The notes under the pieces are model-generated. The model was not told where the DNA came from. It saw only the letters and a program-made list of their open reading frames with translations, and did not search any database. A program made the translations under genes and the position numbers. Of a stretch of 64,000 nucleotides of DNA, positions 33,218 to 44,010 are shown piece after piece (within the stretch, counting starts at the first letter, position 1; every line of letters begins with the position of its first letter). This DNA is from Oscarella lobularis (Eukaryota; Porifera; Homoscleromorpha; Homosclerophorida; Oscarellidae), in the NCBI RefSeq assembly GCF_947507565.1, contig NC_089187.1, forward strand, positions 806,001 through 870,000, given 5' to 3'.

Positions 33218-35298
33218 ATGACGGAGGCTCCTGTCGATCAGGTCCCACCACGGATCACCGTCGAACCGTGCCTTACTGCGTTACCGCGATATCGTGGTTT
33301 TCGATTATCTTGCTGCGCTAGCGAAACAGACGTGACGTACCAGTGGTACTTTCGACCCGCTAAAAGCAGTACCATCCAAAGTCCTATTTCGAAATCCCAC
33401 TATTCTGATTTGGTTTTGAACCGATCTCAATCCATCGCTGGCTATTACTTTTGCGTGGTAACAAGCAAGCCTTCAGCGAAATTTGCTGTGTCGCAATTGG
33501 TCTCAGTTTTTGAGGGTAATTGTACGGGCACTAGCTCTTTTCTAGTAATCGGTCTAACATGATTGATTTTTTTAGAGCTGCCATGTCATTACGTCAACAT
33601 GGAAAGGCATTTCTCTCCCGAAATGTCTCTATCCTCCGCGTCTTCGGATTCCCGTCCGGAATCTAGTGCAAGTGCCGAACCACCACCGAAGAAGGTAAAC
33701 TAAGGGATCATGTGTGATTTTTTTATTCTTATATTTCTATAGTCAAAAAAGAAAGCTGATTACAAGGTATATAAAGTGATTATAGGAAGCATAAAGCTGC
33801 GAATCTCTTTTTTATAGACGTACAGCGGATCTGAAGTTGCTAATGATCCTGCAATAAGGAAGAAGATCTTGAATGCAGAAGAAAATCAATTAGATGCTTC
33901 AATTTTTTACAAGCTTTTTCAGCGAATCGGCGCAGGAGAAAAAGATACGTTTGAACGAATTACAGACGATCTTGTGAAAAAGTTCAAGGACGGCGCTTGG
34001 TCACGAGAAGATGGGCACAGCGCTTTTTTTTCCGCCTGCCTTAACGGCTTGTTTCAATCATCACCACTGATGATTGAGCCCCAGTTTGGCATACGTCGAA
34101 CAAGAGGGGATGGAAGAAGAGTGGATGCAAGAACTGACAGTGCACTTCTTCTTGATGTCAACGGAACCCTTTATCCAGTTCTCTTGATGGAAAGAAACAC
34201 CGGGACTGAGGCAAGTGACTCTGGTCTGTATGAGCTCCAAAGGTGAGAAAGTGATTGATGTCACGGGGACAGAATGAGTTTTTCTATTAGGCACTATGAA
34301 ATATTGCGAAAAGAGCACCCGCGAGTACGATCCGGAAGTTTTCCGTGTCTTGCTCTCGAGGTGGAGCCAAAGCGAGTCACCATGCACGGTTTTATTACTT
34401 TCAACGGGAACACCCTTCAGTCCGAAATAGCATTCGTCGCCAAACCGCTGGAGAGTAAAAGGAGCAATGCAGATATCATAACATTCCTTCAACGCCTTCG
34501 CGGAGGAGTGTTACAATTGGTCGAAGAATGGAAAAAGCATGACTATCAAATGCCCCTTATCCACCACCCAGACTTTGCTCCTGACAGGTTTGAAAATCGA
34601 AGAGGCTACACTGTACCATACTTTTTAAATTGAAAAATCTTTAGCTTTCGTCTGAGCGACAGCCTTTATGAAGGTTTATCTTGTTCTACGCCTCTAGACG
34701 TTTCGGGAAGAGCGTTCGAATGCGAAATATCGTCGCACACGGATAGAGAATTTGCTATCAAATTTGTTTTTGGTAAGTAGTTGCTCTGGTTTACGGTATT
34801 TTATACTCATAGTGTATGCTTTCTGCAGGCCACGATGGTCAGTATGGCGGCGATGTACATAAATCAATGGCATCAGCTAACTTGGCTCCACAATATCTTC
34901 ATGAAGGATCGATAGATTTCGGTCGCCCGACGCGCTATGTCGTGATGGAGATGGTCGAGTGGTCCACTCTGAACAATTGGCTGAATTGCGATGATAAGAT
35001 TCCGGCTGGAAACGTCATATCGAATCTGCAGCGTGCTCTGAATGTTCTTCACGCGAACAAGCACGTGCACGGGGATTTTCGTCCATCAAATATTCTCGTC
35101 AGCGAAAAAGGTGAAATTCGTATTATAGATTTTGATTGGTCTTCAAGCAGCGCTACGAAGCGACATTATCCCAAGCATCTGAATGGCAAGATAGTCTGGC
35201 CTGCTTCGCCAGGAGATAAGCTAGCAGAAGTTCACGATTGGTTCTTCTGTGCATCCATCAAAGCACAGATCAGAGCAAAGCTAGGGGAGGAGCAGTAA
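33218..35298 (+). CDS. Ig domain-nuclease-like-kinase protein (Crinkler-type C-terminal domains)
   Basis: A predicted intracellular protein; I see no signal peptide. Exons start at 33218 (an in-frame ATG at 33119 is also possible). The first exon encodes an Ig-like fold (LSCCASETDVTYQWYF to AGYYFCVV). A Ser-rich and Lys-rich linker follows (33585-33830). Next comes a region resembling the restriction-endonuclease-like module next to kinases in Crinkler effectors: VDARTDSALLLDVNG, then LLMERNTGTEA where EVKNE-GTGG is usual, then LQRHYEIL. The kinase-like domain has FAIKFVFG (lysine), VHGDFRPSNILV (catalytic Asp, Asn) and IDFDWSS (metal Asp). After that the family's YPKHLN-WPASPGDKL-HDWFF end is visible. 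The nuclease-like motif has Arg for the usual Lys, so it may be inactive. The kinase residues look complete. Naming is by motif memory only. Confidence 0.65.
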
Positions 35299-36423
35299 GA
35301 AGCTGGCGGACAGTTGTCAAATTGCCTTGTCCTGTGTCTGACATTGCGGTGTATATTTGAATTGTAGAAGATTATTGTATGGAATCGTTTTTTAGATAAA
35401 CTGTTGTCTAGTCTGTACTGGCATGGCCAGCCCGAACTGGTAAGGGTATTATTATTCGCTAAAGTTTACTGAAATAAAGATGCGTCCGGAGTGACCCCTT
35501 TAATTAAGTGATACGGATTGTCTTTTTTCCGAAGTTGTTTCGAACATAATAAATTGTCTGTCACGTGTTACCTGTGTGTGCGCACGCAACGCTCGCGAGT
35601 CTTGGTTTCTTGCGCGCTCTCCGCTTTCAACAGCTCTAATCAGGATTGCCGTTTTAGAAACGATTGTCGTACCTTTATGATCACCGGGTTTTCTGCTATC
35701 TCTGAACGGAATCAGTCTATCGTAGAGACGGCTTTTCCTGTTTAGGAAGCCGCCAAGCGAATACCGAATGCGTCAGTGCGAGCATCAATTAACGGCGAAA
35801 AAAGCCACGTACTCGCAATCGAACGTGCGCTAGAGCTAGGAATCGATCGTCTCGTCAGCCTGCATGAGGGATATCGTCGCCATCGGACACATGACACTTG
35901 AAAAAACCAACAAGCAGCTTTTTTTGACATGGCTTTCAGCGGGCCCACTGTCGTCAAGGAACACAAGGCGCATCGTCATTGACTCCGTTTGGGCCGTACG
36001 TGGTTTGTCTAAGGAACTCTTCAACGATGTTCATTGTCCACCCCATTGGCTGTGTGCCTTTTCCATGAGTTGTTTCTTTTTTCACTTGCGGCGTCCGCGC
36101 TTGGCAAAAAAAGAGCTGGACGGATTCTTTCTCGCGGTCAGTTGGGCGGGTCAAAGATTTATATACACAACGGAACCCGAGCCGCTGCCGGAGCTGGAGT
36201 TGCACTGCACACCGGGTCAATTTGAGAATGAAACGTCAGCTCTATCAATTGACTATATATGGAGTTGTTTGACAATAGCTATGCATGGTTTGACCACTCT
36301 GCTACCTATGCATCCTTAGAAGGAGGAAAACGTTGTTACGACGTGCGTATTGTACGGAATATTTTTGTTTGTCTTGCTTTATATACCTCCGGCTAAGGTA
36401 CGGACATCCTGTACTGCTGCACG
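35299..36423. other. long region without a supported gene
   Basis: Overlapping frames on both strands (for example 35864-36319) have no recognisable domain. Short stretches in shifting frames look protein-like (KRIPNASVRASINGEKS near 35755; ELFDNSYAWFDHSATY near 36262), so this may be a decayed gene. I cannot name it. Confidence 0.4.
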
Positions 36424-36431
36424 TATATATA
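36424..36431 (+). promoter_or_regulatory. TATA box of the fibrinogen-domain gene
   Basis: TATATATAA-type sequence about 50 bases before the ATG at 36480, after GCTGCACG. The spacing fits a short 5' UTR. This is the clearest core promoter in the window. Confidence 0.55.
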
Positions 36432-36479
36432 AGCAAGCGTTTTCTTCAGTACAAGCAGTCCCGCCAAGTCGGTGCAAGA

Positions 36480-37409
36480 ATGGTGCAGCTGTCTATCTTC
36501 TTTTGTTTCTGCCTGGCCACTGCTAGCTGGGTTGCATCAGAGCCTATAGCGAGACGGGAAAGCGTTTCTGACTGCAATAACAGCACTGCTGACGGTGTAA
36601 CCGTTACTGTCAATGTCAACAACCACGGTGGATCACGCTGTAGCGACGCCGCTGAGCCTATTGGTTGTTGCGCCGATGTGAAGAATCGTCTCACTGTCAT
36701 AGAAGACATTCTTCAGCGAATTTTGGAAAACACCAATGCAACTGCTACTGGGACATCTGAACGCGATCCTCTGCGTACGTGCAAAGAGACTCTCGACCAA
36801 GGCTTTACTGAAAGTGGCGTGTACACTATTGATCCAGATGACGGTTACGGACCTTTTGAAGTGTACTGTGATATGGAAACGGCTGGTGGGGGTTGGGTCG
36901 TCTTTCAAAGACGAGAAGACGGGTCTGTCGACTTCGTTCGAGATTGGATTGACTACAATAATGGGTTTGGCGATTTCAACAAAGAGTTCTGGCTAGGTTT
37001 GGACAAAATTAGTAGGCTGACAAAAGAGTCGCCACAAACGCTTCGATTTGACATGTCAGATTTTGATGGCAACAGTAGCTATGCTGAATATAAAACTTTC
37101 GAAGTTGAAAATGAAGCAACAGGATATGCTCTTAAAGTTTTGTCATATTCAGGTGATGCTGGTGACTCTTTTTCGAATCTTAGTGGGATGAAGTTCAGCA
37201 CAAAGGATAAGGACCAGGACACTTGGAGTGGTAATTGTGCTGAAACGTTTAAGGGTGCTTGGTGGTATGATGACTGTCATTCTTCAAATTTAAACGGATT
37301 CTATTACGAAGGAGCTCACAAATCGTATGCGGATGGCGTTAATTGGTACGCTTGGAAAGGGCATCATTATTCGCTGAAGTTCACTGAAATGAAAGTGCGC
37401 CCAAAGTAG
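36480..37409 (+). CDS. secreted fibrinogen C-terminal domain protein (ficolin/FREP-like)
   Basis: A single-exon gene for 309 residues. The signal peptide (MVQLSIFFCFCLATASWVAS) leads into a Cys-containing N-terminal region with a short helical segment (VKNRLTVIEDILQRILEN) that may form oligomers. The fibrinogen domain starts at TCKETLDQGFTESGVYTI. Marks are YCDMETAGGGWVVFQRREDGS, FWLGLDKI, a calcium-site-like stretch DKDQDTWSGNCA, WWYDDCH, and LNGFYYEG. The family typically binds acetylated sugars on microbes or acts in adhesion; which applies here is unknown. No collagen or EGF part is present. The longer open frame back to 36333 includes the TATA box and is unlikely to be translated. Confidence 0.88.
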   Translation: MVQLSIFFCFCLATASWVASEPIARRESVSDCNNSTADGVTVTVNVNNHGGSRCSDAAEPIGCCADVKNRLTVIEDILQRILENTNATATGTSERDPLRTCKETLDQGFTESGVYTIDPDDGYGPFEVYCDMETAGGGWVVFQRREDGSVDFVRDWIDYNNGFGDFNKEFWLGLDKISRLTKESPQTLRFDMSDFDGNSSYAEYKTFEVENEATGYALKVLSYSGDAGDSFSNLSGMKFSTKDKDQDTWSGNCAETFKGAWWYDDCHSSNLNGFYYEGAHKSYADGVNWYAWKGHHYSLKFTEMKVRPK

Positions 37410-37797
37410 CAACAGTATCCTAAATTTCTTGTCAAACTTTCGTGACTCTTTTTGCTTGTGAAGCATCGCTTGTCCTCTTTTGCTTTGTCCTTTTTGATGT
37501 TTTGTATTGGTTAATGAATTTTCTGTCACGTGAATGCGCACGCTACTTTTCTCAGTAAATAGCGAAGTAATTGTCGATTTGGGAAAAGCAGACTAGTGAG
37601 CACCCTTACAAACTTGAAGACGCTTTTTTAGAAAAGTCAATAAGTGTAGGTGTCTTTTGTTGATAACGGTTGATTAATTATTGATTTTAATTTGCGTTGA
37701 ACTTCTACTTTTAGCGCGCCTTTTAGCGCGCGGTATGATCCCTATAAATACATGTCACCATCTATGGCGTCACGAACCCGAAGGTAATCGGGGTTCA
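37410..37797. other. intergenic, start of tandem unit A
   Basis: From about 37575 the sequence matches 40896 onward (CGATTTGGG, ACAAACTTGAAGACGCTTTTTTA), which marks the 5' edge of the duplicated unit. No gene is seen. Confidence 0.5.
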
Positions 37798-38467
37798 TGG
37801 CTTCCCTCCTCCCAATCCGCGCAGTTGTCTTTCTCTGCTGTCATTTGGAGCCAGTCCCTTGCTCGCTAGCGCTCCTCGAGAGCGAATAAACTTCGACTTC
37901 GCTTGGCGATTTCACCTAGGCGATCCGTCCAACGCTAAATGCCCGCCGAACATCTTTCCAAAAAACCTAACCGGAATCCAATGCAAAGGACTCACATGTG
38001 ATCGCACAGCGACAAGGGCGAGGGAATGCCGAGCGTACGATGATTCTGCGTGGGCGGTGGTCGACGCTCCGCACATCGCCGAAGGGAAAAAAAAGCACGC
38101 CTATTTGCCCGTAAATGTCACGTAGTATCGAAAGCACTTCAACTTACCTGGGGACTGGCAGGGGAAATCAAGATGGATTTACTTTGAAGGCGTCTTTTGC
38201 GCGAGCACTATATGGATCTCACAGGTCACGGAAAATTACGCGATGCCTGATCGCGGTCGTATTCTTCAAATCGATTCTGATGTCGGTAAACGTGCGAAAA
38301 TCATTCCATCGTCTTCAAAAATTGCTCCTCCTAGAGAAATTGTCGTTTCGACGACAGTAGAAGGCCTGTCGACCTCAAAATTGAGCATTCCTCTTACGAC
38401 GGATATGAAGGAATCTGTCTTAGCTGTTGCAAAAAAGTTGGGTAATGGCTTGAAGTTAGTACGGTAA
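37798..38467 (+). pseudogene. GH2 glycosidase copy with large internal deletion
   Basis: The start matches the gene at 41169 (MASLLPIRAVVFLCCH). A one-base loss near 37848 shifts the frame, and a TAG replaces the Trp codon after LPVNVT (about 38123). Near 38220 the sequence jumps from the WIS position (about residue 140 of the intact protein) to VTENYA (about 830), deleting most of the enzyme. The C-terminal part (KIIPSSSKIAPP) is well preserved. Confidence 0.9.
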
Positions 38468-38516
38468 TAGTAAGTTTTGCTTATTGGCTGATTGAATTTT
38501 ATGCTGGCGTTTGTAG

Positions 38517-38593
38517 AGCACGGCATTACTGGGTTTGCTGTACCTGTTGTACCGAGTGTATCGTTTGTTAATCCAGTGTTGAAGCAAGGAAAC
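38517..38593 (+). pseudogene. isolated BPI/LBP exon fragment
   Basis: Matches the penultimate exon of the BPI gene at 12742-12820: TGGGTTTGCTGTACCTGTTG, VSFVNPVLKQG and the GTAAG donor are kept, as is part of the upstream intron with its AATAGTAAGT donor (38465-38475). No other BPI exon is nearby, so it cannot function as that gene. Confidence 0.8.
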
Positions 38594-39148
38594 GTAAGCG
38601 GAAAGGTTTTTAATGGGAAAATGATGCAAATGATCTTATTAATTAATTACCGTAATTAATTAATTAATCGTGAGTATGCTAGGTAGCCCAACGGCTTTGG
38701 AAGATGATTTAGGAAGAGCATGCATACAGTAAATGTGAATAAAAAGGATAATTGACCTATCTGTCAAGAGTCGGTTACCAAGGGTCGTGCCTTTATTCTC
38801 GAACGTGCCAATGAGCCTAGCTATCCTTATTATTTTCTGAAGATAGCATCCCTCATCAAATCTCTTGATTAATTATTTTTCTATCTATTCCCACGCTCCT
38901 TTTACCAGAATTGAAGCGTAATACTTGTAGAAGCATGACGTACCGTACAAGCACAATGACTCGGTTTAATAAGACTTCTTGCACAATTACTTGTATAACA
39001 CCACAACAACACATACTGTTACTCTACTCTCCAACGAATAATCATTTGAAACAAATAGCATGCATTCATCAGTACACAGCAAGAACAAAATTTACGCTGT
39101 CTGCGCCAAACAAGTACAATTTAATTAATTGACGTCACAACCGAGAAT
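38594..39148. other. intergenic, 3' flanks of convergent genes
   Basis: AT-rich region with TTAATTAA runs near 38640-38668. Most of it recurs at 44020-44556. No gene is seen. Confidence 0.5.
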
Positions 39149-40640
39149 TCATTTATCTGAAGAGTTCTCAGCAGAGCATTTGACACATGCCTTTTTCAGA
39201 GCAGCGCTTTTCATCAAATCGGCAATTTTTGCGTACTCAGAGACAGATTCGGTCGTCACGGCTTGAATCATGTACTCGAGACATTGATCTCTCAAGTCCG
39301 TGACAAGATAATAGTCGGCAGCGAGACAAACTTCAGTCACAATAGGCTTGCACATCATAACGTCAACACTGCCGGTGAGAAGATAAAACAGCACAGATCG
39401 GAAAGCATCGTAGGAAAAATCAGAAACAGGATAGCGTTTGGCTCCTTCTGTAGACTCCTTGAAAAGCCGGATCGGAGCATCCGACGGAAGAACTCGCTTT
39501 GCAAACAAAGCACAACTCGCGGGACGCGAATTGTTTTAGCATCGACTTCAAAAATGATGTCGTCTGGGGATGTCAAATCTTTATTGTCAAGTAACTGAGC
39601 ATAACTTGAGACAAAATTGGCTGTCGGGCGGCGACGAAAAGCTTTGCAGGGATCCGGTTTGAGAGCAATGATAATTATACATGGAATCATATATTGACTA
39701 GGATCGAAGAATGAATACACGGTGTGATCGTCATTATTCACGAGACGATAGAGATCTTCAAAGTAGCCGCTGAATGCGCCTTCTGTATAACAGACACATT
39801 CATATTCGTCGTTCCCACTCAAACGTTGTCTAAATAACTCTCTTTTGCCAAAAATGTAGATGCTGTTGAGTTTGCTGCTGTAACCGGAGATTACCCTGCT
39901 GTCACTCGGCAGACGTTTAATACGAAACACAGCCCCGTCACGTATCTCGTTGACAGTAAAGTAATCACATAAGATGAGGCCACCTTGGGGACCGTTATAA
40001 AGATATGCCTCTTTGGCACCCCAGTCCCGGCCAATTGCTAGGGAAACTTTGGCAATGACTGTCACATTGCCCTCTAGCGATACCCTGTATGCTCTGCTCT
40101 TGAAGTATGTCAAGAAAAACCACAGATCGGTCCTCCCTCACAAGAATGCTCCGCGGATTCAGCACATTGTCAACGTCACCGGTGAACGTCGTAACCACGC
40201 CGTCATGAATCTAAGAGAGGGATTATCCCACGTTTTAGAGAGCAAACAACCTACTTTTCGTATTCGTCCATTTCCAACGTCGCACACATAGACTGTTTTG
40301 CCGTATTGATCGACTGCAAGTCGAGCAGGATTTTCAAAGAGAGCCTCTGCGGAAGGTCCATCCTTATAGCCGCTCTTGCAAGCAACGCCAGCAAAGGATT
40401 CCACTTCGACGTACTGGTCACCGACCTCGCAGCCCAGTAGGCTATAAGACGTAGAGTCAATTTGCCAAATGCATTTGGAGAACGTGTCTGCCGCCAAATG
40501 CAGGCCATCAAGTAAAGCAACGTTGCTCACGTCTTTCATCTTGTCATTTTTTAGCCAAACTCGCGGTGGTGTCGGCACATCTACAAGTAAATAAATGAAG
40601 AAATGCAAGAATATTCAGATAGACGCCGTTTACCACTCAT
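39149..40640 (-). pseudogene. NHL-BTB gene, copy A, frameshifted
   Basis: Same layout as the copy at 44557. NHL-like repeat GYKDGPSAEALFENPARLAV with VYVCDVGNGRIRK comes first, then GDVDNVLNPRSILVREDRSV, and a C-terminal BTB domain (SPDDIIFEVDAKTIRVPRVV, YDAFRSVLFYLLTG). Two lesions are visible: one after VVFLD (about 40110) and a one-base deletion in the BTB domain near 39453 (GAAAAGCCGG against GAAAAAACCGG in copy B). The rest is close to copy B. It is either a recent pseudogene or two sequence errors. Confidence 0.75.
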
Positions 40641-41168
40641 TTCAGGGACGAGTATATTCCTGCCGAAGTGGCAGTATGCTGTGGGAAGGCAACTACGCAT
40701 GCGTCGTAAAACACGTGTTTTTTGTAGGCTCTCTGTTGGTTTTCCTCTATTGAGCTCTATACTACGTTCTTTGATACATTTTTCTTCATCGGAATTGTTC
40801 TGTTCAGTCTACTGAGTCTGTGCAGCCACCTAATAACTTTTTTGCTATCATCAGTCTATGAGCTAAGGATCAAGTACGAATTGTCTTTAGGATGTCGATT
40901 TGGGTAAGACTGATGAACATCCTGACAAACTTGAAGACGCTTTTTTAGAGCAGTGAAGAAGTGTAGTCATAATTGACTTTAATTTGCCGTGTAATTGGAT
41001 TTTGTGCCTCAATACGCGTGGCCTCGATGCAATAGAGGAATATCGCTAAGTCAAGATTTGTAACAACAGAGGAGGCAGACGTTGAACTAAAAAATCTTTT
41101 TTAGCACGCTTTTTAGCGCGCGGTAAAATCCCTGATGGCGTCAAGAACCCGAAGTTAATCGGGGGTTC
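40641..41168. other. intergenic between units A and B
   Basis: Divergent promoter region for NHL-BTB copy A (-) and the GH2 gene (+). No distinct core element is recognised. The boundary of the two tandem units lies near 40896. Confidence 0.5.
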
Positions 41169-43895
41169 ATGGCTTCCCTCCACCCAATCCGCGCAGTTGT
41201 CTTTCTCTGCTGTCATTTTGGAGCCAGTCTCTTGCTCGCTAGCGCTCCTAGAGAGCGAATAAACTTCGACTTCGCTTGGCGATTTCACCTAGGCGATCCG
41301 TCCAACGCTGAATGCCCGCCGAACGCCTTTCCAAGAAAACCAACCGGAATCCAATGCAAAGGACTCACATGTGATTGCACAGCGACAAACGCAACGGAAT
41401 GCCGAGCATACGATGATTCTGCGTGGGCGGTGGTCGACGCTCCGCACGACGCGCTCATTGGAGGCGCATACATGCGAGACGGGGACAAAAACCACGCCTA
41501 TTTGCCCGTAAATGTCACGTGGTATCGAAAGCACTTCAACTTACCAGGGGAATGGCAGGGGAAATCCATATGGATCTACTTCGAAGGCGTCTTTCGCGCG
41601 AGCACTATATGGATCAATGGCGACCTGCAGCTCTATCACGACTCGGGATATACGAGCTTCTCTCTGCGTCTCGATAATATAAGTAGCGTGCGCTATGGCG
41701 ACGGCGTAGTTAACGAGAACGTCATTGCAGTGCGAGCGGAGGGAGAAGGCGGATCTGGCTCGTGGTACGAAGGAGCGGGTATCTATCGGCACAACTATAT
41801 CGTCGCGACTAGTGGTCAGCATGTCGCCGTCGACGGCGTTTATGGCGCGTCGACAATTCCGGACGAAGTCAAGCCTCGGAAAAGGAACGAGAGTAGCAGT
41901 TTAGAGGGAATGCTAGCGGATGTGGCCGTATTTCGACCCCGTGTTGAAGTTGTCAATGATGCCAATGAGTCGACTTCAGTTCGCGTGGAGTTTCGCTTCT
42001 ATGACGAGAGTGATGAAGTGGTAGGGCGCAGTTTGAGTACGACGACCATTGGACCTAGCACTTCGGTCCTTGTCAACGCATCCGTACATTTGATGAATGC
42101 GGAATTGTGGAGTTTAGCTCGACCATACATGTACGAAATGCAAACAGTTATTTCGTCCGAAAGCGGAAACGTCTTGGACATTGTCAACGTATCGATCGGA
42201 ATTCGTCGATCTGTCTGGGATTCCGACAAGGGCTTTTTTCTAAACGACGAGCCCGTGAAGTGGCTCGGCTTCTCCAATCGCGACGATTTCGCCGGCGTCG
42301 GCGTTGCGGTTCCTGATCGCGTGCACTTGTATCGAGTGCAGGCTCTCGGCGGCATCGGCGGAAACGCGTGGCGCACGGGACACAATCCGCCGGCGCCGTT
42401 TCTACTCGACTTGTTCGATCGGCTCGGAATTCTCGTCTGGGTGGAGAATCGCCAGTTCGGGAATCGCACGACGTGGGTCGAGAATCAGCGCGACATGGTG
42501 CGTCGCGATCGCAACCATCCGAGCGTCATGGTCTGGTCGTTTTGCAGCGATGCCGGGTGTATAGCCGGCAACGATTCCACCGAGACTGAAATCGCGAAGA
42601 TATTCAAAAAGGCGTCGAACGATGCCGATCCTTATCGACCGGTTGCGGCGAACATGAACAGTGGCATCGGCAACGGTCTCACGCAGGTGATCGACGTTCA
42701 AGGATTGTCGCATCGCGACGGAAAAGTCTACGATTCTTTTCGTGTGGATTATCCGAACAAGCCTGTTATTGGGTCTGAGTGCTGCTCATGTCCTACATAT
42801 CGCGGCGAAGACGTTACAAATGCGTCCTCCTGCATTTTGGCTAGTTTTGACGGTGGGTGTAGCAGTGAGCAGAACGGTTGGGAGATGTCGCGATCGTTTG
42901 CCGGCGGGGAGCTGGTGTGGACTCTATTCGATTATTACGGCGATGCCGAACCGTTTGCGTGGCCGCAAGTCAGCTCCGCGTTTGGATCGTTTGATTTGGC
43001 TGGATTCGTAAAGCCGTCGGCGTTCTGGTACAAGGCTTGGTGGTTCTACAATTCGACGAATACGACGTCGTCGATTGCACGCTCTCCCCAGCTTGTGGAT
43101 CATCGAGGAGGAATGCGGAATAAGTGGACGTCAGCCAGAGGATTTTTTGTCTATATTATACAAGATTGGGAGCCCGATTTGGCGCGGCCTCTGCGCACGA
43201 TACGTGCGTACACCAATGCTCCAATGGTTGAGCTACTTGTCAATGGGGTCTCAGTTGGCGTCCAAAACGTCCGGTGGCTGGGCTGGGCTGAATGGAATAA
43301 TTTGACTTACGCTCCCGGAAGTCTCACTGCATTCGCCAAGATATCGTCGCGCGAATCCGTAGCGGAGTACTTCGTGGAAACGGTTGGACGGCCGATGGGG
43401 CTTATAATGGCCATCGACGCTCCTTACAATTGGACGGGAACGGGACGAACTCTGGTTTTGGACGGGCAAGACGCGGCTCTCATTCGCGCCTACGTCGTCG
43501 ATATACAAGGGAATCCCATCCCTTCGTCGTCGCACAACGTCTCGTTTCGCATCGTTAGCGGCCCCGGTCGCATTATCGGCGTTGGAAACGGTAATCCGAA
43601 TTGCCACGAGCCGAACAAGGCGACGTGGCGAAGTGCTTATCATGGACTAGTGCGAGCCGTCGTGCAGGTGACGGAAAATTACGCGACGTCTGATCGCGAT
43701 CGTATTCTTCAAATCGATTCTGATGCCGGCAAACGCACGAAAATTATTCCATCGTCGTCTAAAATTGCTCCTCCTGGAGAAATTGTCGTTTCGGCGACAG
43801 TAGAAGGGCTGACGACCTCAAAATTGAGCATTCCTCTTACGACGAATATGAGTGAATCTGTCTTAGCTGTTGCAAAGAAGTTGGGCAATGGCTAG
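41169..43895 (+). CDS. secreted GH2 family beta-glycosidase, atypical acid/base
   Basis: A single 908-codon exon. The signal peptide (to about residue 26) is followed by the jelly-roll sugar-binding domain (WAVVDAPHD, WYRKHFNLP, ENVIAVRAEG), an immunoglobulin-like domain, and the barrel (about 375-660: WLGFSNRDDF, WRTGHNPPAP, RDRNHPSVMVWSF). C-terminal beta domains follow (YTNAPMVELLVNG). GH2 enzymes remove terminal beta-linked sugars such as galactose or glucuronic acid; the substrate here is unknown. The nucleophile E537 in GSECCSC is present. The expected Asn-Glu acid/base after VWSF is Ser-Asp (D461), so activity may be altered or lost. Many N-glycosylation sites suggest a secreted or lysosomal place. 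It has no introns, unlike most neighbours. Its partial copy lies at 37798. Confidence 0.87.
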   Translation: MASLHPIRAVVFLCCHFGASLLLASAPRERINFDFAWRFHLGDPSNAECPPNAFPRKPTGIQCKGLTCDCTATNATECRAYDDSAWAVVDAPHDALIGGAYMRDGDKNHAYLPVNVTWYRKHFNLPGEWQGKSIWIYFEGVFRASTIWINGDLQLYHDSGYTSFSLRLDNISSVRYGDGVVNENVIAVRAEGEGGSGSWYEGAGIYRHNYIVATSGQHVAVDGVYGASTIPDEVKPRKRNESSSLEGMLADVAVFRPRVEVVNDANESTSVRVEFRFYDESDEVVGRSLSTTTIGPSTSVLVNASVHLMNAELWSLARPYMYEMQTVISSESGNVLDIVNVSIGIRRSVWDSDKGFFLNDEPVKWLGFSNRDDFAGVGVAVPDRVHLYRVQALGGIGGNAWRTGHNPPAPFLLDLFDRLGILVWVENRQFGNRTTWVENQRDMVRRDRNHPSVMVWSFCSDAGCIAGNDSTETEIAKIFKKASNDADPYRPVAANMNSGIGNGLTQVIDVQGLSHRDGKVYDSFRVDYPNKPVIGSECCSCPTYRGEDVTNASSCILASFDGGCSSEQNGWEMSRSFAGGELVWTLFDYYGDAEPFAWPQVSSAFGSFDLAGFVKPSAFWYKAWWFYNSTNTTSSIARSPQLVDHRGGMRNKWTSARGFFVYIIQDWEPDLARPLRTIRAYTNAPMVELLVNGVSVGVQNVRWLGWAEWNNLTYAPGSLTAFAKISSRESVAEYFVETVGRPMGLIMAIDAPYNWTGTGRTLVLDGQDAALIRAYVVDIQGNPIPSSSHNVSFRIVSGPGRIIGVGNGNPNCHEPNKATWRSAYHGLVRAVVQVTENYATSDRDRILQIDSDAGKRTKIIPSSSKIAPPGEIVVSATVEGLTTSKLSIPLTTNMSESVLAVAKKLGNG

Positions 43896-43961
43896 AAGTT
43901 AGTATGGTAATAGTAAGTTTGCTTCGATATTGGCTGATTGAATTTTATACCGGCGTTTGTA

Positions 43962-44010
43962 GAGCACATCGGTGTATCGTTTGTTAATTCAGTAGGAAAC
44001 GAAAGTGAGA
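43962..44010 (+). pseudogene. shrunken BPI/LBP exon fragment
   Basis: Downstream of the GH2 gene as in unit A, but more deleted: only the intron end, AGAGCACA and the VSFVN-like TGTATCGTTTGTTAATTCAG remain. Recognisable mainly by comparison with 38517-38593 and 12742-12820. Confidence 0.6.

Larger units (their letters stand above)
37575..40895. repeat. tandem duplication unit A (decayed)
   Basis: Holds a GH2 pseudogene, a BPI-exon fragment and a frameshifted NHL-BTB copy, in the same order as unit B. The size difference from unit B is mainly a ~2 kb deletion inside the GH2 gene. Confidence 0.8.

Noticed and set aside
39355-40113. 252-codon frame of copy A as a complete protein
   Set aside because: Its last ~40 residues are a frameshifted reading of the BTB domain seen intact in copy B.
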